Below, one piece after another: positions 39,457 through 50,870 of a DNA stretch of 64,000 nucleotides (within the stretch, counting starts at the first letter, position 1; every line of letters begins with the position of its first letter). The DNA comes from Bactericera cockerelli (lineage: Eukaryota > Arthropoda > Insecta > Hemiptera > Triozidae). Position numbers and translations under genes: made by a program. Under the pieces are notes generated by a model that saw nothing but the letters and a program-made list of their open reading frames with translations, was not told the DNA's origin and made no database searches. The stretch spans positions 4,354,978 through 4,418,977 of the forward strand of contig CM044965.1 of assembly GCA_024516035.1 (NCBI GenBank), written 5' to 3'.

Positions 39457-40765
39457 AAATGTTTGTAATATGACAACACACCTTGTATATTTGACCATAC
39501 ACGTCGAGCCTATACCAAGTTTTGCTTATTAAAAAAAAAAATATGTTTAACGGTCTAGCAGCCTGCTTCAAATAATTAGTTTTTAAATCTAAAATTGGTT
39601 TCATGACTTTGCCTCAATATTCAATAGTTTTTAATTACTCAAACTTTTTAAATTGAAACATTAAATCTCCAACTGAAATTGGTCTAGCCTGCTAATTAGT
39701 TTTTAAATCTAAAATTGGTTTCGTGACTTTGCCTCAATATTCAATAGTTTTTAATTACTCAAACTGAAATAATTAGTTTTTTAAATTGAAACATTAAATC
39801 TTCAACTGAAATTGGTCTACTTAGTTTTAAAATCTAAAATTGGTTTCGTGACTTTTCAAGAGTTTTTAATTACTATATGAGCCACTGCATTGCAACGATA
39901 ACAAATTGCCTACATGCACCTTGGTTAGAATTGAACACACAATGTCTCTGTTCGTACGAATTATGCACGCCCGGTATCTTAATTGTTATGCAATGCGCAA
40001 TCATGTGCTACATACCCGTTACCCGTGCTCGTAAGGTTAATACTTGTCCCCTGAAAATTATATTTTGTAATAACAATTAAATTACCAGGTATTAGAATCT
40101 ACCTCTCCTAACGGTACTCTGTTAGAACAAACAAATTTCTTCTTTGTACTTTTAAAATTAATTATAGCACAAAAAATAATAATAAAAACAACGAACACAC
40201 AATGCTTCCGTTATCTAAAATAATAAGTTTTTAAATTGAAACATTAAATCTCCAACTGGAATTGGTCTAGCCCAAATTAGTTTTTTAAATCTAAAATTGG
40301 TTTCGTGACTTTGCCTCGATTTCAAGAGTTTTTAATTACTCAACTATATGAGCGAGGCAACACACATTGCAACGAACTGATAACAAATTACCTACATGCA
40401 CCTTGGTTAGAATTGAACACACAATGTCTCTGTACGTACGAATCCAGGGCTCACTCGAAATTTTTCATCTATTATATTGTCAAAAAAAATGTATTTATTG
40501 ATAAAATATATAAACGACACCCTAACAACTACAAAAAAAAAATAACCATATCGTAGGAACCGCAAAATATAGAAATTAAAAAATGGACCACCTAAATTTG
40601 ATCTAGGGGGGGCTAGGGGGGGAGTAGAAAGCTAAACGTTATATCAAAAGATTTTGGAGCTCAATACGCATCTTTTGACTACCCACAATCGAACCTACGA
40701 CCTTTCATTGCGACGCTAGAGCAAAATCTTGCTTATCCTGGTAGACCCTTCCTTTATACACTACT
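39457..40765 (-). repeat. Polinton right terminal inverted repeat
   Basis: About 1.31 kb, the reverse complement of 22465-23724. It has an extra 64 bp (40099-40162) absent from the left arm and a shorter poly-G stretch (40607-40621). Otherwise only scattered single-base differences were seen by eye. Confidence 0.93.
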
Positions 40766-40771
40766 GTTAAG
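40766..40771 (+). repeat. Polinton target-site duplication, right
   Basis: gttaag, identical to 22459-22464. Confidence 0.92.
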
Positions 40772-40857
40772 ATAGATAAGAAACATTAGAGAGAGATAGA
40801 GGCTATTGTAGAAAGAGATGAAGATACAAGAGTGTATTTTATAAAAGGAATAGGATT

Positions 40858-41090
40858 CAGAGAGAGAGAGAGAAAAAAAAAGAAAGAGAGAAAGAAAAGG
40901 GTTATCCGGGAGAGATAAAAAAAGAGAGGGAGAAAAGGTTGAAGAGAGGGAATGTGTAAAAGGAAGAACTAATGATAGAAAGTGAGAGGGAGAGAAAGAG
41001 AGAGAGAGAGAGGGATGTGAAAGTTTACAGATGATTGAGCATGTTAGTGTATTCCTTTTTTTTTCTCTCTCTCTTAACTCTCTCTCTCTA

Positions 41091-41125
<35 letters not shown>

Positions 41126-41290
41126 AAACTATCTCTCCACTGTCTCTTATTTCTCTCTCTACTCTCTCTCTCTCCTTTTTTCATCTCTCTCTATCTTTCT
41201 CTACTCTCCTCTCCCTGTTTCTTTCTTTTTCCTTCCCTCGTCCAGTTTTACTCTTTCTTTATATCTTTTTTTTCGACCCTTTTTCCATTT
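40858..41290. repeat. GA tract then CT tract
   Basis: Purine-rich 40858-41015, then pyrimidine-rich 41057-41290 on the plus strand, another strand-switching pair. Frames are low-complexity. Confidence 0.85.
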
Positions 41291-41632
41291 CTTTCAATGA
41301 ACTCCCAGAACAATATCCCAGTCTTTCGTGTCGTTCTAGTAGATCGTATCTATAAGTAGTATTTTTTTAAATAAATACTAGCGGGTAACACCCGCCGGCG
41401 CCGTTTCGCCAGCCCATCAAACACACCCAACGCACACACAATGCACACACATCACACCATACACACTCACACCCACACACCTAGAAAAAATCCCTGAACC
41501 AAACAGACCTATGTGCAAATTTCAGGACATCTTGGTCAAACGGTGTGGTGTTGATTTGTATAAAGAACATACATATACAATTATACATAATATACAGCTT
41601 CAGTCCTTGCCCCAGTATTTTTATTTTTTAAT

Positions 41633-41770
41633 AACGTCGCTTTACACTGCATGGTCATATCACAACGGGGGTGTTATCCTCATTCGTAGGAAACTCACAA
41701 ACCTTCTACCCACATTTACCTCACCCAGCCTGGGTTCGCCCGGAATGCCAGTATCACGAAGTCTTCACCT
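41633..41770 (-). repeat. Fragment of 5S/SINE C-type tail
   Basis: gtcgctttacactgcatggtc, ccacatttacctcacccagcc and cttcacctcgctggtt match parts of the 5S-headed SINE at 60655-60890, with the 5S part mostly lost. Confidence 0.6.
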
Positions 41771-41786
41771 CGCTGGTTACTCAATA

Positions 41787-41990
41787 TTATTAAATGCTCT
41801 ATTAGATACAAAGACACACATAATTATGTATACAAATAATTATTTTTATTTTTTAGAAAAATGGAAGCAATTTAAACAATAAAATGAAAAAAAAATATAA
41901 AAAAAAAAAAAATAGATGAAGGCATAATTATGTCCTAACTAACGGGCCTGGGTTATTGCCTATGGCAATCTCTTCCGCCCAACCCTCTTA
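41787..41990 (-). mobile_element. Non-LTR retrotransposon 3'-end fragment
   Basis: Same unit as 5757-5970 (attaaatgctctatta ... ggcaatctcttccgcccaac). Confidence 0.55.
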
Positions 41991-42065
41991 GCTTCGGTAA
42001 TCCTACGAGAACATACCATCCACGCTGCCGTAATATATGTTTAATTTATGTCTCTATCTTTGTAT

Positions 42066-42150
42066 AGTGGGTTCTTCACACCTCGGCCGAGGTGTTTGAT
42101 AAGTATGGCTACCTGGGTTCAAATCCCGACCGGAGCAGAAAATTCTGACG
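42066..42150 (+). repeat. SINE family E, 5' half
   Basis: The head (ggtgtttgataag, ggttcaaatcccgaccgga) ends in gcagaaaattctgacgg, where the foldback element is inserted. The other half resumes at 45401. Confidence 0.7.
42142..42150 (+). repeat. Target duplication of foldback element, left
   Basis: attctgacg (attctgacgg if 10 bp), repeated at 45401-45409. Confidence 0.7.
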
Positions 42151-45100
42151 GGACATCCTAATTTAACGGTTACAAAAAAAAGCTCCGGTCACCGGCCTGG
42201 TAATGATATCTTTAACGGTCAAACTGCTATCATGTAGAGCTAGTTAATGTCCATCTTTTCATCGAAAAATATTTTCGATTTTCCTTTTCTAAGACCGGAA
42301 TTTTCCGGGAAAACCCGTTATTTTCAACTAAATATGTCCGGTCATGTAAGTGGTAGAGATATTTTTAACGGTCAAACTGCTATCATGTAGAGCTTCTTAA
42401 TGTCCATCTTTTCATAGAAAAACATTTTCAATTTTCCTTTTCTAAGACCGGAATTTTCCGGGAAAACCCGTTATTTTCAACTAAATATGTCCGGTCATGG
42501 AAGTGGTTGAGAAATTTTTAACGGTCAAACTGCTATCATGTAGAGCTACCTAATGTCCAACTTTTCATCGAAAAACATTTTCGATTTTCCTTTTCTAAGA
42601 CCGGAATTTTCCGGGAAAACCCGTTATTTTCAACTAAATGTGTCCGGTCATGGAAGTAGTAGAGAAATTTTTAACGGTCAAACTGCTATCATGTTGAGCT
42701 ACCTAATGTCCATCTTTTCATCGAAAATCATTTTCGATTTTCCTTTTCTAAGACCGGAATTTTCCGGGAAAACCCGTTATTTTCAACTAAATGTGTCCGG
42801 TCATGGAAGTAGTAGAGAAATTTTTAACGGTCATCATGCTAATATGTAGAGCTACCTAATGTCCATCTTTTCATCGAAAAATATTTTCGATTTTCCTTTT
42901 CTAAGGCAGGAATTTTCCGGGAAAACCCGTTATTTTCAACTAAATGTGTCCGGTCATGGAAGTAGTATAGACATTTTTAACGGTCAAACTGCTATCATGT
43001 ATTGTCCATCTTTTCATACTTAATGTCCATCTTTTCATCGAAAAACATTTTCGATTTTCCTTTTCTAAGACAGGAATTTTCCGGGAAAACCCGTTATTTT
43101 CAACTAAATGCGTCCGGTCATGGAAGTGGTAGAGAAATTTTTAACGGTCAAACTGCTATCATGTAGAGCTACCTAATGTCCAACTTTTCATCGAAAAACA
43201 TTTTCGATTTTCCTTTTCTAAGACCAGAATTTTCCGGGAAAACCCGTTATTTTCAACTAAATGCGTCCGGTCATGGAAGTGGTAGAGAAATTTTTAACGG
43301 TCAAACTGCTATCATGAAAGAGCTACCTAATGTCCAACTTTTCATCGAAAAACATTTTCGATTTTCCTTTTCTAAGACCAGAATTTTCCGGGAAAACCCG
43401 TTATTTTCAACTAAATGCGTCCGGTCATGGAAGTGGTAGAGAAATTTTTAACGGTCATCATGCTAATATGTAGAGCTACCTAATGTCCATCTTTTCATCG
43501 AAAAACATTTTCGATTTTCCTTTTCTAAGACCGGAATTTTCCGGGAAAACCCGTTATTTTCAACTAAATGTGTCGGGTCATGGAAGTAGTAGAGAAATTT
43601 TTAACGGTCAAACTGCTATTATGTAGAGCTACCTAATGTCCATCTTTTCATCGAAAAACATTTTCGATTTTCCTTTTCTAAGACCGGAATTTTCCGGGAA
43701 AACCCGTTATTTTCAACCATTTATGAGTTATAACATTTTTTGTTGGTTTTTGACGTTCGCCGACCTCTCTTCACGTAATCACATGAATCGCTTTATTCTA
43801 TCGGCTTTATTCTATCGAGCTGAAACTTTCAGGACATATTCCTGAGTTTTAGCAGATGATTCTTTTTCAGAATCGCCATCTTCGAAAAGGAAAATCGAAA
43901 ATGTTTTTCAATGAAAAGATGGACATTAAGAAGCTCTACATGATAGCAGTTTGACCGTTAAAAATATCTCTACCACTTCCATGACCGGACATATTTAGTT
44001 GAAAATAACGGGTTTTCCCGGAAAATTCCGGTCTTAGAAAAGGAAAATCGAAAATGTTTTTCGATGAAAAGTTGGACATTAGGTAGCTCTACATGATAGC
44101 AGTTTGACCGTTAAAAATTTCTCTACCACTTCCATGACCGGACATATTTAGTTGAAAATAACGGGTTTTCCCGGAAAATTCCGGTCTTAGAAAAGGAAAA
44201 CCGAAAATGATTTTCGATGAAAAGTTGGACATTAGGTAGCTCTACATGATAGCAGTTTGACCGTTAAAAATATCTCTACCACTTCCATGACCGGACATAT
44301 TTAGTTGAAAATAACGGGTTTTCCCGGAAAATTCCGGTCTTAGAAATGGAAAATCGAAAATGTTTTTCGATGAAAAGTTGGACATTAGGTAGCTCTACAT
44401 GATAGCAGTTTGACCGTTAAAAATTTCTCTACCACTTCCATGACCGGACATATTTAGTTGAAAATAACGGGTTTTCCCGGAAAATTCCGGTCTTAGAAAA
44501 GGAAAATCGAAAATGTTTTTCGATGAAAAGTTGGACATTAGGTAGCTCTACATGATAGCAGTTTGACCGTTAAAAATTTCTCAACCACTTCCATGACCGG
44601 ACATATTTAGTTGAAAATAACGGGTTTTCCCGGAAAATTCCGGTCTTAGAAAAGGAAAATTGAAAATGTTTTTCTATGAAAAGATGGACATTAAGAAGCT
44701 CTACATGATAGCAGTTTGACCGTTAAAAATATCTCTACCACTTACATGACCGGACATATTTAGTTGAAAATAACGGGTTTTCCCGGAAAATTCCGGTCTT
44801 AGAAAAGGAAAATCGAAAATGTTTTTTGATGAAAAGATGGACATTAAGAAGCTCTACATGATAGCAGTTTGACCGTTAAAAATTTCTCTACCACTTCCAT
44901 GACCGGACATATTTAGTTGAAAATAACGGGTTTTCCCGGAAAATTCCGGTCTTAGAAAAGGAAAATCGAAAATGTTTTTCGATGAAAAGTTGGACATTAG
45001 GTAGCTCTACATGATAGCAGTTTGACCGTTAAAAATTTCTCAACCACTTCCATGACCGGACATATTTAGTTGAAAATAACGGGTTTTCCCGGAAAATTCC

Positions 45101-45400
45101 GGTCTTAGAAAAGGAAAATTGAAAATGTTTTTCTATGAAAAGATGGACATTAAGAAGCTCTACATGATAGCAGTTTGACCGTTAAAAATATCTCTACCAC
45201 TTACATGACCGGACATATTTAGTTGAAAATAACGGGTTTTCCCGGAAAATTCCGGTCTTAGAAAAGGAAAATCGAAAATGTTTTTTGATGAAAAGATGGA
45301 CATTAAGAAGCTCTACATGATAGCAGTTTGACCGTTAAAGATATCTTTACCAGGCCGGTGACCGGAGCTTTTTTTTGTAACCGTTAAATTAGACAGTGCC
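42151..45400. mobile_element. Foldback-type element with arms of ~153-bp tandem repeats
   Basis: The left arm (about 42151-43718) is about ten head-to-tail copies of a ~153-bp unit. The start of ggtcaaactg falls at 42218, 42370, 42523, 42676, 42829, 42982, 43146, 43299, 43453 and 43606. The right arm (about 43873-45400) is the same array inverted. The outermost parts (taatttaacggttac, gctccggtcaccggcctgg) are also mirrored. A ~155-bp non-repeated centre (43719-43873) has no ORF. Insertion in a SINE with a 9-10-bp duplication fits a Mutator/FB-like mechanism. Short ORFs (98, 87, 69 aa) merely translate the unit. Non-autonomous. Confidence 0.85.
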
Positions 45401-45510
45401 ATTCTGACGGAGTTTTCTGTTTCCGGAATGGCACGGGTGTAAAGGTAAAGTACCCTGAAGTAATGCAAAAGTGGTTCCGGGGCACAATTACCTTCTTTTT
45501 TACATTCTTT
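45401..45510 (+). repeat. SINE family E, 3' half
   Basis: attctgacggagttttctg, cggaatggcacgggtgtaaa, ccctgaagtaatgcaaaag and cggggcacaattacc complete the SINE interrupted at 42150. Confidence 0.75.
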
Positions 45511-45889
45511 TTTAAGGTATTACATGTAATACCTTAAAAAATTTACTCAATAATAGTTGCCACCTATTAGAGGTCGTTGGTTCCGGTCCCAATTTTGACA
45601 AAAATTTAGCAGCTTGAGTTTGAATAGTTGTGATATAACGAAAGTGACAAATTAAAATATTTTTTTATCTCCTTGAGAGAATCAGGCAAAGTAGGCCAAT
45701 GACAGGTGTAAAACTTGTATGTACAAATAAAGCACTAATCTTGTTTAAAAAAGAGTAATAAAAGTGAATGATAGTCCCTAGAAATAATAAATGTGTATTC
45801 TTTGTATTATCATCTCACAAGTATAGTGGGTAGCGCAAAATTATAACAGACATATAACAGGACTTTTTTTTAATTCTTTTGAGTGGACC

Positions 45890-46000
45890 CCGAACATCCA
45901 AGTACAAAGTCGAAAAATTCTAAGCCCGCTGGGGATCGAACCCAAGTCACCATGTGTGCAGTGTGCAATGCCTAACTCACTCGGCCACGGTGACTATTGC
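45890..46000 (-). repeat. SINE family D, minus strand
   Basis: The minus strand head gtcaccgtggccgagtgagt, B-box gggttcgatccccagcgg and tail acttggatgttcggggtcca. Copies at 49410 and 54085. Confidence 0.75.
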
Positions 46001-46144
46001 CAGAATAAAATATCTAGCTAACAAAAAGACAAGGAAGGTTCAGATTATCATAATCTTCTTATAGCATCCTACTGTCTAGTCTAGTCTTTAGCTGCTTATT
46101 CTAGAGTTAGATCCTGCATTGTCCTTTTCATATTACTGTTTCTC

Positions 46145-46640
46145 TCATGATTTGGCCTCTCTCTTGATACCTCCCTCTCTCTCTCTTTCTCTCTCCTTTC
46201 TCTCTCTCTCCCTGTCTCTCGTTCTATCTCCCTCTCTCTCTTTCTCTCTCATTTCTCTCTCTCTTTCTTGCTCTCTCTCCCTCTTTCTCTCTCTCCCTCC
46301 CTCTCTTCCTCTCTCCTTGTTGCTCTCTCTCTCTTTTTCTCTTTCTCCCTCTCTCTCTCTCTTTCTCATTTTCTCTCTCACTCCCATTGTTCATCTCATA
46401 TTACTTTCTCTTTCTGTCTCTCAAAGTGATATTTACTCATGTTACATAATAATAAGCCACCCTTTATTCTTCTTCGCCTCTCTTTCCATCTCTGTCTCTC
46501 TATGTCTCTCTCTCTCTCTCTCTCTCACTCTCCCCCTCTTTCTCTCTCTCTCTCTCTCACTCTCCCCCTCTTTCTCTCTCTCTCTCTCTCCATCTCTCTC
46601 TCTGTTTCTCTCTCTCTCTATGTCCTTATATCCCTGATAC
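46145..46640. repeat. CT-rich polypyrimidine tract
   Basis: (ct)n-rich, with a tandem block ctctccccctctttctctc repeated near 46546 and 46560. Frames are artefacts. Confidence 0.9.
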
Positions 46641-46837
46641 ATTTTCCTCGATCTAATCTCTTCAACATCTAAATCTAATATTTGCTCATATTACATAACA
46701 TAATCCTTCTCTCTTTAGCTTTATCTAAATCTGCCTTTTTTATCAGCACTCTCCCTTTCTTCTGCGTATTCCTTAATTTAAAATAAACCAAGGCATGGCC
46801 GTAAGGCTGTCATTTCCAGCCCGACCCACGATGGTAG

Positions 46838-47008
46838 CAAATGCTCAAAGCATTTTCTACCACCTAACCCTCAGAGTTTTATTATTATGTGGTCACAAAC
46901 TCAAATTTACGAGGAAAAATGCATGCACTGTGTGGGATTCAAACCAACGGATCCCTACGCTACCTGGATTACCAGACTAGCGCGTTAAACACTTGACTAC
47001 CAGTGCAC
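46838..47008 (-). repeat. SINE family A, minus strand
   Basis: The minus strand reads from gcactggtagtcaagtg through ggtttgaatcccacacagtg to the gtgaccacataataataa tail. Confidence 0.8.
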
Positions 47009-47588
47009 CTTATATTATTGCCTATCGCAATCTCTTCCAACCAACCCGTGTTATATGTACTATCATCATTTTACTGTGAAACTCTGCATTCTCTGCAAGT
47101 TCAACTTTGGAAAGTCCGAAGTGGGACACGAGTGACATTGTCCTTGGCAGGATACCATTTCTTCCTCCCATAATTCAACGTTCAATATTCAATTTATGTA
47201 TTCTAAATATTCACTAGCCCCGCGCGCTCGCTTACAAAATATTTCACAATGCTCGAAAGCTATAAAAAATAATCTACTGAAAACTAGAAAAGAGAAACTT
47301 GGGAAAAACTAATAAGACAAATAGAAAACTTAGGAAAGCGAGCTTCGGAAAAGTTGGAAACAAAGGAATGAGCCAAGATGACTTGGTTCTAATTCTGGGA
47401 AACGATAGCAGCACGCGAAAGCGTTGAACTGACTAAATCACAGAAATACGAAAGCTTAGCATCTAGGAACTACAGCAGAAACTTTGGAAACTATAAATAT
47501 TTAAATGAGACGGTTGAGGATAGTAATGATACTAATGTTCAAGATTTAATAATAATAAGTACATGTTTCTATTTATGTACTTATTATT

Positions 47589-47660
47589 GTATGCACTGTT
47601 AGTCAAGTAGCGTAGTTTGTGTTTGTGACCACATAATAATAAGACTCTGAGGGTTAGACG
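47589..47660 (+). repeat. SINE family A, internally deleted
   Basis: gcactgttagtcaagt is joined to gtagcgtagtttgtgtttgt, then the gaccacataataataagac tail. Most of the tRNA-like head is missing. Confidence 0.65.
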
Positions 47661-47727
47661 GGGATCAAACTCAGTATCTCTGGACTCCGGGCAGTAGTCA
47701 CAACCGTTACGCCACGGAGGCTGGCCT
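47659..47727 (-). repeat. SINE family C head fragment
   Basis: The minus strand gcctccgtggcgtaacggtt and gatcccc match the family head. It abuts the SINE A fragment directly. Confidence 0.65.
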
Positions 47728-48394
47728 ACTTTACTAAATTTACTAAAAAAGAAAAATAGAAGTATTAAAACACATAGAAGTATTGTACACTCGTATTGAT
47801 GATTATGCTGACAAAAGTTAGGCAGCATCGTTTTTGTTTACTTGACTTGGGAAATCGAACCACGGACCTCCGATTACAAGTTTGCCGATAAATCGAAATA
47901 ATGTTTCAGCTGTACTCTCCATAACTCGGAAATTAATAATAAGTAAAAAAAAAAATCATTACTTATACTCGTGTCCTTATAAAACAAAGTTCAATTCTTA
48001 TAATTCATTTTTTTTTTTTTTTTTCTTATAAAAAAACTTTATACAGCATGTAAATCAATTGGAAAATAAATGTTTTAAGTAGCTCTGGTAGATTTGTTGA
48101 CCTGGAAATGTCAAAGTGAATCAGAAAGACAACTACTAATAAATCTTTTCTTTTCAGACTCTTTTTGTTTCAAATAAGTCTTTCTACTTATTTCTGAAAA
48201 AATTAGAACATAAAATGAAGCGACATTATTATTATTAAACTTTGTGTTAAAAGTCGCTTTCAACTGTGATGTAGTTACTTTCAACTGCATTACGTTATAA
48301 TAATAATAATAATTCCGTGTCCGTGAGATAGGTATTGATTTCTATTTTATAGTGTTATAGCGATTACATGGACGCCCAAATCCAATGTCTAGGC

Positions 48395-48620
48395 TCCTTT
48401 CATGTCCATTGATCATTGATTCTATTTGGTTTCAACGTCCTAACTTGAGGTAGACAGGACGGGGGTTTTACCCTGCATTCGCTGGGCATCGTACCAGCTA
48501 CCCACATTAACCTCACCCAGCCTGGGTAGGGCCGGAATAGCCAGTCTCACATGTTCGGAGGGAACAGAATTTTCTGTGCGAAAAGTCTGCTCCAACCGGG
48601 AATCGAACTAAGGATTACGT
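48395..48620 (-). repeat. SINE family C, minus strand
   Basis: Core and partial head (gttcgattcccggttggagc on the minus strand). The 3' end includes cattgattctatttggtttc as in 17993-18310. Confidence 0.8.
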
Positions 48621-48825
48621 TATATATTGTACATATGTACTTTATACATAGAGAGAAAAAGAATAGAAGGGTTATCCACCTCTTTGGGTATAGGCACAGA
48701 ACTGGGAAATAGGATGAGAGATTTTCTACCTGGTCACAATAGATCTTACTAGGTCGCAGTGTATTTCAGGTGTTTCAGCTGAAACCCTGCAACCAGGTTT
48801 TATAATAATAATAATCATCATCATA

Positions 48826-48985
48826 GGGTGGCGTCATCGTGAACGATGGTAGCCAGACAGTGGAGGAATGACTCAGCACTTCTACCACTGTCTTTACAAG
48901 GAGGCTAATAATTGACAAGGGCCCCCAGAACCAAGCCAATGCTGGTCTACTCCCTGTTTATAGTCCCCCAGCTGGACTAGTTATT
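48826..48985 (+). repeat. Dispersed repeat R (gccagacagtggaggaatga)
   Basis: The block gtggcgtcatcgtgaacgat, ccagacagtggaggaatgac, gggcccccagaaccaagcc and ctccctgtttatagtccccc recurs at 49600-49870 (plus) and 63662-63795 (minus), with a fragment at 63186-63235. Unknown class, possibly a SINE or a LINE tail. Confidence 0.7.
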
Positions 48986-49021
48986 ATTATTATAAAGAAA
49001 AAGAATAGAAGGGTCACCCAC

Positions 49022-49190
49022 CTCTTTGGGCTGGATGCGGAAGGGCGGGGGCAGCTTGACGCCCACACTGAGTTCGGTGGGCGGGGCCTCGTCCTCCGCC
49101 ACCTCGTGGATAGCCATCAGACGGCGGTTCTCCAGCTTCCAGGAGAGCGCCGAGTAGCTTTCGAAGAAGGAGCCGTCCGTTTCTTGGACC
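49022..49190 (-). CDS. Exon of unc-13-4/BAIAP3-like gene (56 codons)
   Basis: The minus strand shows acceptor tctctctgttgcag, a 169-nt exon and donor gtgggt. One base completes a codon from an upstream exon, then 56 codons follow, including DGSFFESYSALSWKLENRR and ending PPPFRIQPKE at phase 0. GC content is far above the surroundings. BAIAP3/unc-13-4 proteins have, as I recall them, an acidic FFxxF-type segment followed by a PxE-LYxEVLY block. This exon plus the one at 11919-12086 would give that order. A different frame gives a 60-codon ORF that has no splice logic and is rejected. The family assignment rests mainly on the partner exon. Confidence 0.7.
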
Positions 49191-49409
49191 CTGCAACAGA
49201 GAGATGCGAGCGATAGGAAATTAAGAATAATAATAATTATTAATTAGAAATTGCAATGCTGCGCTACCCACAAAAATTGTGAAGAGGTCTTGTGTTTCAC
49301 CACAAATAAAATCATACATACATACAATAATAATTAATACATACATACAATAATAATTAATTTTTTTTAAAAGTAATATTACTTCCTAAAATTTCTAATA
49401 TTAGAAATT

Positions 49410-49540
49410 AATAAAGTCAACGTGGCAGAATGAGTTAGGCATTGCACGCATGGTGACCTGGATTCAATATCCTGTGGGGCAGGAATTTTTCTGATCTGTA
49501 CTTGGATGTTTGAGGTCCATTCATACCTCGTGAGGAAAAA
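49410..49540 (+). repeat. SINE family D
   Basis: Head gtcaacgtggcagaatgagt, ggcattgcacgcatggtgac and tail acttggatgtttgaggtcca. The B-box is degraded (gattcaatatcc). Confidence 0.7.
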
Positions 49541-49599
49541 TTAGTAGTTACTTGTATGAGTAACGACCAGTGGCGGCATTATATAATATATACAGGGTG

Positions 49600-49870
49600 G
49601 CGTCGTCGTGAACGAAGGTAGCCAGACAGTGGAGGAATGACTCAGCACTTCTACCACTGTCTTTACAAGGAGGCTAATAATTGACAAAGGCCCCCAGAAC
49701 CAAGCCAATGCTGGTCTACTCCCTGTTTATAGTCCTGCAGCCAGACTGCTGGTCTACTCCCTATTTATAGTCCCCCAGCCAGACTGCTGGTCTACTCCCT
49801 GTTTATAGTCCCCCAGCCAGACTGCTGGTCTACTCCCTGTTTATAGTCCCCCAGCCCGACTGTGGCGACA
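49600..49870 (+). repeat. Dispersed repeat R with a ~38-bp tandem amplification
   Basis: Same unit as 48826-48985. Its 3' part (tgctggtctactccctgttt, atagtcccccagccagac) is repeated four times in tandem. Confidence 0.8.
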
Positions 49871-50019
49871 TTACCAGAGTAAAAAGAAATCAATGTAATA
49901 AAATAATTTGAAAATGTGAAGGAGGCTCTTAGTAGTGCTGCGCTACCCACAAAAATTGTGAAGAGGTCTTGTGTTTCACCACAAGTAAAACCATACATAC
50001 ATACTTTCTATACCTTATT

Positions 50020-50205
50020 ATTATTATATTATAGTATGCTTTATCAGATAGGAAAAAAAAATTCAGTAAAAATACAATGAAATTATAAAGAAAAAATAAA
50101 TACATTTTCTTACAAAGAAAGAAGAACAAAAAAGAGAATAAAGCTAATGTACTATCTAAAGGACGGGTCATTGCCTGTGGCAATCTCTTCCACCCAACCT
50201 TTGTT
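50020..50205 (-). mobile_element. Non-LTR retrotransposon 3'-end fragment
   Basis: tatgctttatcagatagg ... tgcctgtggcaatctcttcc, matching 59817-59985 and 5757-5970. Confidence 0.55.
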
Positions 50206-50299
50206 TCAGGTAACTGTTACCGTTGACTCATCAGTGACGGTGATAAGGTTTTTCAGTTACTTTGTCTATTTCAATTATCCTTACATCATAGCTTGTCTC

Positions 50300-50772
50300 A
50301 CACTTTTTTTTTTTCTCTCTCTCTCTTTTATTTATTTATACTTTCTTTTTTATACACAACAATAAATTATTATCAAGGAATCTCTCTCACTTTGTCCCTT
50401 TCTCAATCTCTTTTTCTCTATCTTTCACTCTCTCTCTCTCTCTCCTTCTCTATCTTGCACTCTTTTATTCCTCTCTCTCACTCTCTCCCTTTCTCTCTCT
50501 CACTCTCACTCTCTCTATCTCTCTCTCTTTCCTTCTCTATCTTGCACTCATTTTTTCCCTCTCTCATTCCCTTTCTCTCTCACTCTATCCTTCTCTCTCT
50601 CCCTTTCTCTCTCACTCTCTCTCTCTCTCTTTAGCTCTCTCTCCTTCTCTATCTTGCACTCTTTCTTTACCTCTCTCACCTCTCTCTTCCATTATTCAAT
50701 TGACTCCCACTTTCTCTCTGTCTATCTTTATCTCTCTCTCAGTACCTCTCTCTTTCTATTATTCAATTGAGT

Positions 50773-50836
<64 letters not shown>

Positions 50837-50870
50837 GTCTCTCTCTCTCACTTTCTCCTTCTTTCAAAAC
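50300..50870. repeat. CT-rich polypyrimidine tract
   Basis: (ct)n with a repeated block (ccttctctatcttgcact occurs three times, near 50443, 50531 and 50643) and a duplicated ttattcaattga.gtcccac. Confidence 0.85.

Larger units (their letters stand above)
22465..40765. mobile_element. Complete Maverick/Polinton element
   Basis: An 18,301-bp element with agtagtgta... / ...tacactact ends, long terminal inverted repeats and a 6-bp duplication. Genes: a left rightward cluster (24297-26892: unknown, coiled coil, integrase), a large leftward block (37454 down to 27392: PLA2-like protein, protease, penton, small basic ORF, capsid, unknowns, PolB, unknown), a right rightward pair (ATPase, unknown), and one membrane-anchored leftward gene at 23725-24111. 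All core Polinton genes are present without internal stops. Presence of both jelly-roll capsid genes, protease and ATPase means virions are conceivable. The near-identical TIRs point to recent insertion. Confidence 0.95.
12087..49021 (-). other. Inferred large intron (~36.9 kb) containing the Polinton
   Basis: This lies between the donor after 49022 (gtgggt on the minus strand) and the acceptor before 12086. Both flanking exon ends are phase 0. If no small exon is missed, the intron hosts SINEs, purine tracts, the 18.3-kb Polinton and the 3.2-kb foldback element. Stretches where I see only unique AT-rich sequence: 12660-13230, 13480-13970, 16220-17280, 17570-17990, 19440-19850, 45500-45890, 47010-47590 and 47730-48390. 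Confidence 0.6.

Noticed and set aside
42553..43845. 98-, 87- and 69-codon ORFs in the foldback element
   Set aside because: Each is the translation of the ~153-bp repeat; frames break between units.
42151..45400. Satellite or CRISPR-like array
   Set aside because: Units are contiguous with no spacers, arranged in mirror arms with a target duplication, so it is a transposable element and not a CRISPR array or ordinary satellite.
49014..49196. 60-codon ORF beginning MQGPRNGR
   Set aside because: Wrong frame of the host exon; the frame consistent with the splice sites and with the partner exon is used instead.
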